53,905 bases of DNA from an uncultured Paracoccaceae bacterium. Its GTDB lineage: Bacteria > Pseudomonadota > Alphaproteobacteria > Rhodobacterales > Rhodobacteraceae. Location of the stretch: NCBI GenBank assembly GCA_905182105.1, contig CAJJAR010000036.1, positions 1-53,905 on the forward strand, read 5' to 3'. Of this stretch, positions 8,945 through 19,612 are shown piece by piece; the stretch's first letter is position 1; the number at the start of each line of letters is the position of its first letter. The notes beneath the pieces are model-generated. The model searched no databases. It was not told the DNA's origin and saw nothing but the letters and a program-made list of their open reading frames with translations. The translations under genes were made by a program, and so were the position numbers.

Positions 8945-9940
8945 ATGAAGAATATGATTATTGCTGCCGCTGTTGTGGCAGGGCTAGGTGGCACGTCTGC
9001 CATTGCTGACGGTCACGCGAACTCCGTTACCTTGCAATTGCAGTGGGTCACTCAAGCTCAATTTGCTGGCTACTACGTTGCCTTGGACAAAGGGTTTTAT
9101 GAGGCCGAAGGATTGGATGTGACTGTATTGGCGGGTGGCCCTGACATTGCCCCGCCACAGGTTCTTGCTGGTGGCGGCGCGGATGCGATGCTGAACTGGA
9201 TGCCTTCCGCATTGGCTGCTCGTGAAAAAGGTCTGCCAGTTGTGAATATCGCGCAGCCGTTCAAAACATCTGGCTTGATGCTGACATGTTGGAAAGATAC
9301 TGGCATCACCAGTGTTGAAGACTTTCGCGGCAAAACAATTGGCGTTTGGTTCTTTGGCAACGAATATCCGTTCCTAAGCTGGATGAGCCAAGCTGGTATT
9401 TCAACAGAGGGTGGAGATGATGGCGTCACTGTTTTGAAGCAAGGCTTTAACGTTGATCCACTTCTGAACCGTGAAGCAGATTGTATCTCAACCATGACAT
9501 ACAACGAATATGGTCAGGTGATTGATGCGGGCGTGAACCCGGATGAGTTGGTGACGTTCAAATACGAAGAGCAAGGCGTTGCGACACTTGAGGATGGTAT
9601 CTACGTTCTTGAAGACAACCTTGATGATCCGGTGTTTGTGGACAAAATGGTGCGCTTTGTGCGCGCTTCCATGGAGGGCTGGAAGTACGCTGAAGCCAAT
9701 GCAGAAGAAGCGGCTGGCATTATCATGGACAATGATGAAACGGGTGCACAGAATGAAGCGGCCCAAATCCGCATGATGGGCGAAATTGCCAAACTAACAG
9801 CTGGTTCAAATGGCGCGTTGGATGTGGCTGATTTTGATCGCACGGTTGCAACATTGCTGTCTGGTGGCTCTGATCCGGTGATCTCTGCTACTCCAGAAGG
9901 CGCATGGACACATGCAATTACGGACGCTGCTTTGAAGTAA
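8945..9940 (+). CDS. ABC transporter substrate-binding protein, NMT1/THI5-like
   Basis: This is the periplasmic binding protein of the importer, 331 residues. A signal peptide is clear (MKNMIIAAAVVAGLGGTSAIA, cleavage near residue 21). The mature part starts with a typical NMT1/THI5 strand pattern (VTLQLQWVTQAQFAGYYVA, DKGFYEAEGLDV). Such proteins bind pyrimidine-like or thiamine-precursor molecules in many cases. Clustered with PreTA, dihydropyrimidinase and a carbamoylase, it probably delivers a pyrimidine base or reduced derivative. RBS TTGGAGG precedes the ATG. The gene ends the cluster at a strong terminator. Confidence 0.9.
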   Translation: MKNMIIAAAVVAGLGGTSAIADGHANSVTLQLQWVTQAQFAGYYVALDKGFYEAEGLDVTVLAGGPDIAPPQVLAGGGADAMLNWMPSALAAREKGLPVVNIAQPFKTSGLMLTCWKDTGITSVEDFRGKTIGVWFFGNEYPFLSWMSQAGISTEGGDDGVTVLKQGFNVDPLLNREADCISTMTYNEYGQVIDAGVNPDELVTFKYEEQGVATLEDGIYVLEDNLDDPVFVDKMVRFVRASMEGWKYAEANAEEAAGIIMDNDETGAQNEAAQIRMMGEIAKLTAGSNGALDVADFDRTVATLLSGGSDPVISATPEGAWTHAITDAALK

Positions 9941-9969
9941 ACGTCAGCAGACAATGACAGACGAAAGGA

Positions 9970-9997
9970 CGCCCCACTAAACATGGGGCGTTTTTTT
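9970..9997 (+). terminator. intrinsic terminator of the pyrimidine/ABC cluster
   Basis: CGCCCC (9970-9975) pairs with GGGGCG (9985-9990) around a nine-base loop and is followed by seven T. It lies 30 bases after the binding-protein stop and abuts the stop of the convergent dioxygenase gene. Confidence 0.88.
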
Positions 9998-11177
9998 ATG
10001 CCTGATGGTTTAGGCGCATCGTTTCGAGGTGGGAGGCAAAATCATCCGCACCCATCCCCGCGTCCAAAGCACGGGTAAAGAACGCGGCTTGCGTCTCAGG
10101 CGCAAGCCCCCCTTTGGGTGGATCGCGGTCCAAGTTGGTGGGGAATGAATACCCCTCAGCCGATGACGCGATGGCTGCGGCCATTTCATGTGGATTTAGT
10201 GTTGCCGTGCGCTGTGCCTCTTTCGCAATTGGATACAACAGGTTGCACATTTTTTGACGGTTGCAGGTTTCCATTGCGCGCCCAAATGCAGACGAGACCT
10301 GTAGCAGGTTGGCCATACGGTGGATATCTGGACTCGTATTGGCCCCAGCCGCGTGAAAAACCGCTGGATTAAAGAATAGCGCGTCGCCCTTGGCCAAGGG
10401 CAGTTGGATATAGCGTTCCTCAAATGAGGTTCTGAAATCATCACGCCGCCACGCGGTATATCCCGCACGGTACAGCTGTGAGAACGGCAGCAGTTTGGTT
10501 GGACCACTCTCAACCGGCATATCACAATGCGCCACAGCCCCTTGAAGCGTCAAAGCAGGAGATAGGTCATGCACATGGGTCGGGTAATCCGCGCTGATGT
10601 CTGCTGTCTGAAACCCCAAATGATAATCACGGTGGGCCAGTTGCGCGCCACCACCTGGGTGAACCAAGTTGATTTGCGCCGTCATCTGATAGTTTGGTCC
10701 CAACCATGCCTCAGATGCTGCTGCGATGGCCGTATTGGCAAAATAGTGCAGGAACACCTCTGGTGCTGTTTCGCAAAGCTTTTGCAGGGAATTCCAAATG
10801 CGGTCATTCGATCCCGCCGCGGCAAAGTGATCACCACCGCCGCCATTTGCCTTTTTCTCTGCCGCTATAATTCTTTCATAAACTGCGGTGGCGTCATCCA
10901 AAACTGCCGTATCCGCATACGCACCGCGCAACACGATAATGCCTGCGCCTGATTTTAAAACATGCGCCCATTCGGCCATGATCTGGCGGCGGGTGCCTTT
11001 GACGTTCAACGCATCGCGCAACGCGGCAACGTCATAGATCGGCACATTGTGCTGAACCTCAGCCGCATGGGGCAAACTGACCAAGTCAGTTGTTTGGTCA
11101 ATCAACGCTTCAAACATGGATAGGTCGCAGGCTTCGGGATCAAAGAAGCCAGTGTCTGGCTCAATCATGGGTGTCAT
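9996..11177 (-). CDS. phytanoyl-CoA dioxygenase family protein (Fe(II)/2-oxoglutarate oxygenase)
   Basis: This is a 393-residue putative Fe(II)/2-oxoglutarate-dependent hydroxylase. The iron triad looks like the HRD of LAHRDYHLGF near the middle and the histidine of FNPAVFHAAGAN further on; the arginine of DIHRMANLLQ may bind 2-oxoglutarate. The start is set at 11177 because GGAGAAACACC precedes this ATG; the longer in-frame reading to 11348 overlaps the divergent promoter region and reads as junk. It is divergent from a LacI-type regulator, which probably controls it. Substrate is unknown; the family hydroxylates many small molecules, so fatty acids should not be assumed. Confidence 0.8.
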   Translation of the reverse strand: MTPMIEPDTGFFDPEACDLSMFEALIDQTTDLVSLPHAAEVQHNVPIYDVAALRDALNVKGTRRQIMAEWAHVLKSGAGIIVLRGAYADTAVLDDATAVYERIIAAEKKANGGGGDHFAAAGSNDRIWNSLQKLCETAPEVFLHYFANTAIAAASEAWLGPNYQMTAQINLVHPGGGAQLAHRDYHLGFQTADISADYPTHVHDLSPALTLQGAVAHCDMPVESGPTKLLPFSQLYRAGYTAWRRDDFRTSFEERYIQLPLAKGDALFFNPAVFHAAGANTSPDIHRMANLLQVSSAFGRAMETCNRQKMCNLLYPIAKEAQRTATLNPHEMAAAIASSAEGYSFPTNLDRDPPKGGLAPETQAAFFTRALDAGMGADDFASHLETMRLNHQA

Positions 11178-11226
11178 GGTGTTTCTCCGTTCATGTCTTT
11201 CCATAAGTTGCCTCAGATTGATGTTG

Positions 11227-11250
11227 ATTGGTGAGTTAAAACACCTCAAT
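11227..11250. promoter_or_regulatory. candidate operator between dioxygenase and LacI-type genes
   Basis: ATTGGTG (11227-11233) and CACCTCAAT (11242-11250) form an imperfect inverted repeat about an A/T-rich centre, in the 82-base divergent spacer. LacI-family proteins bind such dyads near their own genes. The symmetry is imperfect and no relative was compared. Confidence 0.3.
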
Positions 11251-11259
11251 AATACACCA

Positions 11260-12291
11260 ATGACCCATCGCTTCCCCCTCAAAGAAATTGCACAGCAATC
11301 GGGTCTAAGTACCGCAACGATTGATCGCGTGATCAATGATCGCCCCAATGTCAGCCCTCAAACCAAGGCACGGGTTGAGCGGGCAATCTCTGAACTTGAA
11401 GGCCAAGAAACCCAATTGGCCGCGCGTGGCCGGCGCATGTTCTTTGACTTTGTGATTGAGGCACCAGACCGCTTTAGTCGTGAGGTTCGACAAGCCGCTG
11501 AACAAGTGTTGCCCAAGATCGGCACCGCCGTTTGCCGCCCCCGCTTTGTTTTACAGGCTGAAATGAGCGAGGCAGAGGTGTTATCGACACTTGCGCGCAT
11601 CCTGAAACGGGGCAGTCAGGGTGTCTGCTTAAAGGTACGCGATCTGCCATCTATCCCGGCGGCTGTGGATCGGTTGACGAAGGCTGGCATCCCAGTTGTC
11701 ACATTGGTCACCGACCTGACAGGCACGAACCGGATCGCCTATGTGGGGTTGGATAACAAAAGTGCCGGGCGTACCGCGGCTTATTTGATCGTCAAGTCCC
11801 TGCGAACGATGGATGGCACTGTTCTGACGTCGCGCAGCAACGATTTGTTCTTGGGTGAGGAAGAGCGTGAGGCAGAGTTTATAAAGACCCTTAGCCACCA
11901 CGCCCCAAATTTGCGCATCGTTGATGTGACAGGGGGACAGGGTGTGCATCACGAAACGGCACGGCTGATGGGAAAAGCCGTTGGGCATTTGAGTTATCTA
12001 TGCGCGGTCTATTCGATGGGTGGGGGCAACATCACGATCCTGGATGTGCTTGAGCAAAACAAGATCACGCCGGACATCTACATCGCCCATGATTTGGACA
12101 AGGACAATCTGGCGCTTATTGAGGCAGGGCGCATCAGCTTTGTCTTGCACCATGACCTGCGCATCGATCTGGAAAACGTCTTTCAGGCATTCTTGCATTA
12201 TCACAAACTCTTGAATGGTATTCTGCTTACACCCATTTCAAACATTCAGGTTGTAACGCCCGAAAACATCCCCGCTGAACCACATAATTGA
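11260..12291 (+). CDS. LacI-family transcriptional regulator
   Basis: This is a 343-residue repressor-type protein. The N-terminal LacI helix-turn-helix with hinge is clear (LKEIAQQSGLSTATIDRVIN, residues 6-25), followed by a periplasmic-binding-protein-like ligand domain (VVTLVTDLTGTNRIAYVGLDN near the middle). The ATG at 11260 is chosen because the HTH starts right after it; the longer frame to 11116 would run through the divergent spacer. The C-terminal domain suggests a small ligand, often a sugar. It most likely regulates the divergent phytanoyl-CoA dioxygenase-like gene. Confidence 0.88.
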   Translation: MTHRFPLKEIAQQSGLSTATIDRVINDRPNVSPQTKARVERAISELEGQETQLAARGRRMFFDFVIEAPDRFSREVRQAAEQVLPKIGTAVCRPRFVLQAEMSEAEVLSTLARILKRGSQGVCLKVRDLPSIPAAVDRLTKAGIPVVTLVTDLTGTNRIAYVGLDNKSAGRTAAYLIVKSLRTMDGTVLTSRSNDLFLGEEEREAEFIKTLSHHAPNLRIVDVTGGQGVHHETARLMGKAVGHLSYLCAVYSMGGGNITILDVLEQNKITPDIYIAHDLDKDNLALIEAGRISFVLHHDLRIDLENVFQAFLHYHKLLNGILLTPISNIQVVTPENIPAEPHN

Positions 12292-12379
12292 TCGGCGAAA
12301 ATCAGAAAAAAATGAGAATTTCAATATTTCGCATGACGAACGGCGTTTACGAATTAAATGTGGCAAACGAATCTGATAA

Positions 12380-14560
<2,181 letters not shown>

Positions 14561-14600
14561 ACAATAGCGGGCGGGGGCAACCTCGCCCTGCACCACACAC

Positions 14601-14639
14601 AAAAGCGGCGCGTTGATCTTATTCAACGCGCCGCTTTTT
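14601..14639. terminator. bidirectional intrinsic terminator between katG and antiporter gene
   Basis: A perfect 16-bp stem, AAAAGCGGCGCGTTGA (14601-14616) with TCAACGCGCCGCTTTT (14623-14638), has a six-base loop. The A tract on one side and T tract on the other serve both convergent genes. Confidence 0.92.
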
Positions 14640-14661
14640 CATGTCTAGAATGCTAAGTGGT

Positions 14662-15627
14662 TTAACCCGCCAAGGCCAACCAGACCAAATAGCAGGCATA
14701 CATCAGATATGTCCCCAGCAGCGCTGGGCCGACAACACGGCGCACAGAGGCGATTTTGAAAGAAGCCAACCAGATTACCGTCATCACCAACAAGAAGCCG
14801 ATATCAATTGCGATGCCGCGGGAATACTCAAAGGAGGCAACGAGACCTGAAATACCTAAGATCCCAAAGATGTTAAAGATCTGACTGCCCACGATATTGC
14901 CAATAACAATGTTTGAACGCTTCATGCGGGCCGCCTCAATGCACGAGACTACCTCGGGAAGGCTGCCGCCGGCTGCGATGATAGTTGCGCCAATGACGAC
15001 GTCGGGAATACCTAACGCCGCTGCGACATCGACCGCATTTATGACTGTAATATTTGCAAAAAAGCTCATGCCGATGGCACCTACGATCAAACAGGGAATG
15101 ATAATCGACATGGATTGGCTGATGCTGGAAAGGTCTTCTTCGTCATCTTCGCAATCAGGATTGCGCAGTGTCCAAACGGTGAAACCGACAAATCCTGCAA
15201 ATAGAACTATAGCCACAGTGCGACCGAAGATCGCCACCTCAAGGGAGGGGCCAGAGATCAGAGTGACAAGCAGCAAAAACACTGTGCCAAGTAGGCCAAT
15301 CACTGCAGCCTTTAGGTAGGCCATGGAGGGGCACTGATATTTGACCAGCAAACCAGCCAAACCAATACCAAGGCCAAGGTTAACAATATTACTACCAACA
15401 ATGTTGGATGCGATGACGTCACCGGCCGATTGTAGGCTAGCCGCGACGTTGATCGCCAGTTCTGGCGCGCTGGTACCGATTGCGACGATAATGCTACCAA
15501 CGATAAATTCTGGAATGCCAAACCGTTGAGCAGCGCCAACAGCGCCATTTAGGAATATCTTCGCACAAACAACGACACCGATCAGCCCACCAAGAAGCAG
15601 TACAAATTGAAGAGTAACAGGGGTCAA
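14662..15627 (-). CDS. Na+/Ca2+ exchanger family membrane protein (CaCA, YrbG-like)
   Basis: This is a 321-residue inner-membrane cation antiporter with about ten hydrophobic helices in two inverted halves. The alpha-repeat signatures are GTSAPELAIN in the N-terminal half and GGSLPEVVSC in the C-terminal half, which form the ion site. An acidic central loop (CEDDEEDLSS) separates the halves. The start is taken as TTG at 15627, since no ATG precedes the first helix; a weak GGA lies upstream. It is convergent with katG. Calcium/sodium or calcium/proton exchange is known for the family, but the ion has not been shown for this group. Confidence 0.9.
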   Translation of the reverse strand: MTPVTLQFVLLLGGLIGVVVCAKIFLNGAVGAAQRFGIPEFIVGSIIVAIGTSAPELAINVAASLQSAGDVIASNIVGSNIVNLGLGIGLAGLLVKYQCPSMAYLKAAVIGLLGTVFLLLVTLISGPSLEVAIFGRTVAIVLFAGFVGFTVWTLRNPDCEDDEEDLSSISQSMSIIIPCLIVGAIGMSFFANITVINAVDVAAALGIPDVVIGATIIAAGGSLPEVVSCIEAARMKRSNIVIGNIVGSQIFNIFGILGISGLVASFEYSRGIAIDIGFLLVMTVIWLASFKIASVRRVVGPALLGTYLMYACYLVWLALAG

Positions 15628-15900
15628 GATTATTCCAGTCTTTTATCAATTCAAGGAGTTGAAGCCCAATACCGTGCCTGAAACCCTACCACTCGTTAAT
15701 TGTGCGCAAGCACCGTGAAGTCAAGTTGCCAGATGGACAGTAATGACGGTTACCATTGGTAGATGTTGCCTCAAGTCCATTTAATCAACCAACAGGCAGC
15801 ATCAAATGCGCTATACTTACTGAAAAGCGATAACAGGCTCTGCCTAATTGCTGCATGAATACGTCCAAACCCGCCTCACGCACAGAAATCGAGCACCGAT

Positions 15901-16911
15901 TTGACTGACCCGACTGACATGAACACCAACGATCGCAAAGCCGCTGATACCAATCGTACGCGGCTGGCGTTTGAATTGTTTGTAGAGAAGGGGTTCGATG
16001 AATTTGAACTAGGATGCATCATCCGCACATTGTCACTGGCCAATGACATCCACCCCAACGCACCTTTTGAGTGGCGGTTCACCTCTAATCAACCGGGCAT
16101 GGTTACATCGGCCAATGGTATGATCGTTCGTGCAGAGCCCGCCATTCCAGACCACGGGTTTTCCGATCTAATGGTTGTGATTGGTGGAACCCGTGTTGAC
16201 GCTGCCAGTTGGTTGGTACGCCTTCGTATGATGCAGCGCCAAGGGCTCAGCGTTGTATTGCTGTCAGACGCGGCAACGGCCTACATCCGATCATCCCAAC
16301 GGTTAGAGGGGCGGATCACCACCCATTGGCGCGACATCGAGCTGCTCAATGAAACAGGTTATTACCCCAATCTATCTGCGCGCCTGTCCGAAAGCTCTGG
16401 TGGCATCATCACGGCCGCAGGGGTGGGGGCGACAACCGACCTGATCATTGGTCTGATCGCGTCCTATCTTTCGGCACCAGCGATTGCAGAATTGGGGAAC
16501 CGGCTGTTGCTGAACACCTTGCGTAAAAGCACGGCAGAACAGCCCAAGAAAATTTCTGACAGCCCCAGCCTGTTTGACAGTCGAATGCGTGATGTCATCT
16601 CTATTATGGAAAATAGCATTTCAGAACCGCTGCCCATGACAGAGATAACCAAACAAGCCGGCGTTTCCACGCGACAGCTTGAGCGCGTGTTTCGCGAAGT
16701 GTTCGATGAGTCCCCTGCACGGTTCTATAAGGTGCTGCGGATCAAACATGCGCGATCCTTGGTTGAAGAAACGCTACTGCCCTTGGTGGAGGTTGCATTG
16801 GCATCTGGCTTTGGCTCGACCAGCACGATGTCGGTGGCACTGCGCAGCGAATATGGCCTAACAGCCCACCAAATGCGTCAGCGTAAAAAAGTGCGGCTGC
16901 TTGATTTCTGA
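15901..16911 (+). CDS. GlxA/AraC-family transcriptional regulator
   Basis: This is a 336-residue regulator with an N-terminal DJ-1/PfpI (glutamine amidotransferase-like) sensor domain (LFVEKGFDEFELGCII, LMVVIGGTRVD) and a C-terminal AraC DNA-binding domain. The two HTHs are at PMTEITKQAGVSTRQLERVF and VALASGFGSTSTMSVAL. Relatives control betaine, carnitine or arginine use. No obvious target gene is adjacent: upstream is the antiporter (divergent) and downstream a LysR gene 300 bases away. The TTG at 15901 has a GAG upstream; an ATG at 15919 is an alternative start with no visible ribosome site. Confidence 0.85.
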   Translation: MTDPTDMNTNDRKAADTNRTRLAFELFVEKGFDEFELGCIIRTLSLANDIHPNAPFEWRFTSNQPGMVTSANGMIVRAEPAIPDHGFSDLMVVIGGTRVDAASWLVRLRMMQRQGLSVVLLSDAATAYIRSSQRLEGRITTHWRDIELLNETGYYPNLSARLSESSGGIITAAGVGATTDLIIGLIASYLSAPAIAELGNRLLLNTLRKSTAEQPKKISDSPSLFDSRMRDVISIMENSISEPLPMTEITKQAGVSTRQLERVFREVFDESPARFYKVLRIKHARSLVEETLLPLVEVALASGFGSTSTMSVALRSEYGLTAHQMRQRKKVRLLDF

Positions 16912-17100
16912 AACCTCAGATATTCACTGGATGTTAAATAAAGTTCAGGCTCGGAGATGCCTTAACAATTCGTAAATTCTCAAAGTCGAAATGGGCGGTC
17001 AAAGCCGTACAGATTTGGCCCTGTCCTGCGCAATTACACGCTTAAGAGGAGTATACTTTTGAATTTGTCAGAATAGACTGCTCAGTTAGGGAGGGAAACT

Positions 17101-17184
17101 GTGCAATTTGCGTTGATTTTGGGCCTGCACGGGGCGTTAACGCTGCAAAACGCCTGTTTTGACTCGCCTCATAACTTCAGATAA
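17101..17184 (+). CDS. possible 27-residue leader peptide
   Basis: A GTG frame of 27 codons follows AGGGAGGGAAACT, one of the strongest ribosome sites in the window. The product is hydrophobic in its first half (FALILGLHGALTL) and then polar. Its TAA at 17182-17184 falls inside the spacer of the inverted repeat in front of the LysR gene. It could be a regulatory leader peptide or chance; no amino-acid run suggests classical attenuation. Confidence 0.25.
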   Translation: MQFALILGLHGALTLQNACFDSPHNFR

Positions 17185-17218
17185 CCTGAAGTTAACTGGC
17201 CGAACTTCAGGACAACCT
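17172..17218. promoter_or_regulatory. LysR-type operator: perfect inverted repeat plus repeated half site
   Basis: TAACTTCAG (17172-17180), spacer ATAAC, CTGAAGTTA (17186-17194) is a perfect 9-bp dyad. It contains the T-N11-A pattern of LysR boxes. A second copy of the left half, AACTTCAG followed by AACCT, lies 30 bases further on (17203-17218) and overlaps the ribosome site of the LysR gene. The arrangement suggests autoregulation through two half sites on one face of the helix. Confidence 0.6.
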
Positions 17219-18079
17219 ATGGTGATCAAAGTCGAAATGCTGCGTTGCTTCCATGCTGTCGTGGACAATGGAAACCTTATGCAAGCGGCCAAAGAACTGG
17301 GGCGCACCCCTTCGGCCGTTTCTATGATGCTTAAACAATTTGAGGACCACATCGGCGCGCCTTTGTTTGAAGCAGGGCGAAAATCTCGCTTAACTGCGTT
17401 GGGCGAAATGATCCACGTGGAAGCGCGTAGGGAGTTGATTCACTTTGATAAATCCGTCTCGATGATCAACGCATTGGCACGGTCCCAAGCGGGATTGGTG
17501 CGTATTGCGGCAACGCCTTCAGCGGCCAACACAATTCTACCACCGGTCATAGAACGCTTCGCTACATCCCATCCTGCGGTGCGGTTGGACGTGCGCGATA
17601 TGTCCTCGGCTGATGTGTTGCATGCCTTGTACGAAGATCAGGCGGATATCGGGATTGGTACTATTCCAGATACTAATAATTTTGAGCATTTTGAAGTGTT
17701 TAGAGACAGATTTGGTGTTGTCTGCCGCCATGATCATCCCCTTGCCAAAGACTGGGATCAACTCGCTTGGGGCGATGTTGCGCCCCATCGTTTCATTGCA
17801 AATGGGTCATGTTCGATGGTCCAAGACCCTGAATTTGCACCAATTTTAGAGGGTTCGTTGATCATGGCATCTACTACGATCTCGCTGTTGGCGCTGGTGA
17901 ATGCAGGCGTAGGGATAACAGTGTTGCCAGAACAGGCTTTGCCGTCGACATATAACGATCTGGTTTTTCTTAAGCTGTTTAATATCAATGAAATACGTAA
18001 AGTTGGGATTGCTTCGTTGCCAGCAAGTGAGCTGACGCCCGCGGTGAAATCCTTCCTGAACAAACTTAAGAAAAACTGA
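17219..18079 (+). CDS. LysR-family transcriptional regulator
   Basis: This is a 286-residue LysR-type regulator. The N-terminal winged HTH is clear (FHAVVDNGNLMQAAKELGRTPSAVSMML over residues 11-38), and the LysR substrate domain follows, with typical VRIAATPSAA and ADIGIGTIPD elements. The ATG at 17219 is chosen because AGGAC precedes it; an in-frame TTG at 17159 would run through the operator dyad. The aldehyde dehydrogenase gene begins 80 bases downstream on the same strand, so the regulator leads the five-gene cluster instead of facing it, which is less usual for LysR genes. Confidence 0.9.
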   Translation: MVIKVEMLRCFHAVVDNGNLMQAAKELGRTPSAVSMMLKQFEDHIGAPLFEAGRKSRLTALGEMIHVEARRELIHFDKSVSMINALARSQAGLVRIAATPSAANTILPPVIERFATSHPAVRLDVRDMSSADVLHALYEDQADIGIGTIPDTNNFEHFEVFRDRFGVVCRHDHPLAKDWDQLAWGDVAPHRFIANGSCSMVQDPEFAPILEGSLIMASTTISLLALVNAGVGITVLPEQALPSTYNDLVFLKLFNINEIRKVGIASLPASELTPAVKSFLNKLKKN

Positions 18080-18160
18080 AATATTATTCAGTTAATTGCG
18101 ATTGATTGAAGGTAGTTTGTGGCGCAAAATATAGAAAATTTCCAACAGTTAGGCGTGCAG

Positions 18161-19612
18161 ATGACACAATCATACAAGAACTATATTGCAGGTGAATGGG
18201 TCGCTGGCGGTTCTGAAATTGAAAACCGTAACCCCTCTGATCTATCTGATATTGTTGGATTTTATGCCCAAGCAACCGCTGATCAGCTTGAGCAAGCCCT
18301 GGATCAAGCGCGCGTCGCTCAAGCCGAATGGGCCGCCACGGGAATCGAAAAGAAATACAATGTCTTGATGTCCATCGGCACTGAGATGATGGCCCGCGCC
18401 GAAGAGTTGGGTACATTGCTTTCCCGCGAAGAGGGCAAACCGCTGGCAGAGGGCAAAGGCGAAGTTTACCGTGCCGGCCAATTCTTCACGTACTACGCTG
18501 CTGAATCCCTTCGCCAAATGGGTGACACAGCAGACAGCACACGCGAAAACATCGAGATCGATGTGCGGCGCGAAGCACTGGGTGTTGTGGGCATTATCTC
18601 ACCATGGAACTTCCCAACAGCCACGGCCTCTTGGAAGATCGCTCCAGCCCTTTGTTATGGCAACGCAGTTGTATGGAAACCTGCAAATGCAACACCTGCA
18701 TCTGCGGTTGCATTGACAGAAATTATTGCGAAGCAAGATATCCCTAAGGGGTTGTTTTCATTGGTAATGGGTGCTGGTTCTGAAGTGGGTCAACGCCTTG
18801 TTGAAAGCCCGAAAGTTGACGGTATTTCCTTCACGGGTTCTGTGCCTGTTGGTAAAGGCATTGCACGTGCAGCCATCGAAAATCTTACTAAAATTCAGAT
18901 GGAAATGGGTTCTAAAAACGCGCTGGCGGTTATGGATGACGCAGACATCGATCTGGCTGTGGCAATGGCTGCAGGCGGCGCGTTTGGGGGCACAGGTCAG
19001 AAATGCACAGCATCTTCCCGCCTTATCGTACACTCAGCCGTTCACGATGAATTCGTTTCAAAATTATTGGTCGCAACTGAAGCAATGAAGGTTGGGCACG
19101 CACTTGAGGCTGGTACACAGATTGGCCCAGTTGTGAGCCAACAACAACTGATGGAAAACATGGCCTACGTAGAGTTGGGTAAATCCGAGGGTGCGGAACT
19201 GCTTTGCGGCGGCCAACGTATGGAAATGCCGACTGAGGGGTATTACATGGCTCCGGGACTTTTCATCAATTCAAACAATGATATGCGCATCAACCGCGAA
19301 GAAATGTTTGCCCCGCTGACTGCTATCATCAAGGTCGATAGCTACGATGAGGCACTGACAACTTTGAATGATACAAACTTTGGTTTGACTGCTGGTATTA
19401 TGACCCAGAACCTCGCACGCGCTACGCACTTCCGTCGCAATGCGAAATCCGGTTGCGTCATGGTGAACCTTGCAACGGCCGGTACAGACTATCATGTGCC
19501 ATTTGGTGGTCGTGGAGACAGTTCATACGGTCCGCGCGAACAAGGGTCTTATGCAGCTGAGTTTTACACTGTTGTAAAGACAGCGTATATTTCATCAGGG
19601 ACACCAATGTAA
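18161..19612 (+). CDS. aldehyde dehydrogenase, 2,5-dioxopentanoate (alpha-ketoglutaric semialdehyde) dehydrogenase-like
   Basis: This is a 483-residue NAD(P)-dependent aldehyde dehydrogenase. Visible are the PWNFP nucleotide-site motif, FTGSVPVGKGIA, the general base in QMEMGSKN and the catalytic cysteine in GGTGQKCTASS near residue 286. The late TDYHVPFGG element is like that of alpha-ketoglutaric semialdehyde dehydrogenases, which act at the end of hydroxyproline and pentose pathways; this subfamily call is tentative. ATG 18161 matches the usual N-terminus (YKNYIAGEW); an in-frame GTG at 18119 with GAAGG upstream is an alternative. The stop overlaps the next start by one base (TAATG). Confidence 0.88.
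   Translation: MTQSYKNYIAGEWVAGGSEIENRNPSDLSDIVGFYAQATADQLEQALDQARVAQAEWAATGIEKKYNVLMSIGTEMMARAEELGTLLSREEGKPLAEGKGEVYRAGQFFTYYAAESLRQMGDTADSTRENIEIDVRREALGVVGIISPWNFPTATASWKIAPALCYGNAVVWKPANATPASAVALTEIIAKQDIPKGLFSLVMGAGSEVGQRLVESPKVDGISFTGSVPVGKGIARAAIENLTKIQMEMGSKNALAVMDDADIDLAVAMAAGGAFGGTGQKCTASSRLIVHSAVHDEFVSKLLVATEAMKVGHALEAGTQIGPVVSQQQLMENMAYVELGKSEGAELLCGGQRMEMPTEGYYMAPGLFINSNNDMRINREEMFAPLTAIIKVDSYDEALTTLNDTNFGLTAGIMTQNLARATHFRRNAKSGCVMVNLATAGTDYHVPFGGRGDSSYGPREQGSYAAEFYTVVKTAYISSGTPM

Larger units (their letters stand above)
16912..17218. other. regulatory intergenic region before the LysR operon
   Basis: These 307 bases hold no clearly conserved gene. The second half contains a short reading frame with a strong ribosome site (17101-17184) and a perfect inverted repeat with a repeated half copy (17172-17218). 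The first 180 bases show nothing I can name. Confidence 0.6.
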
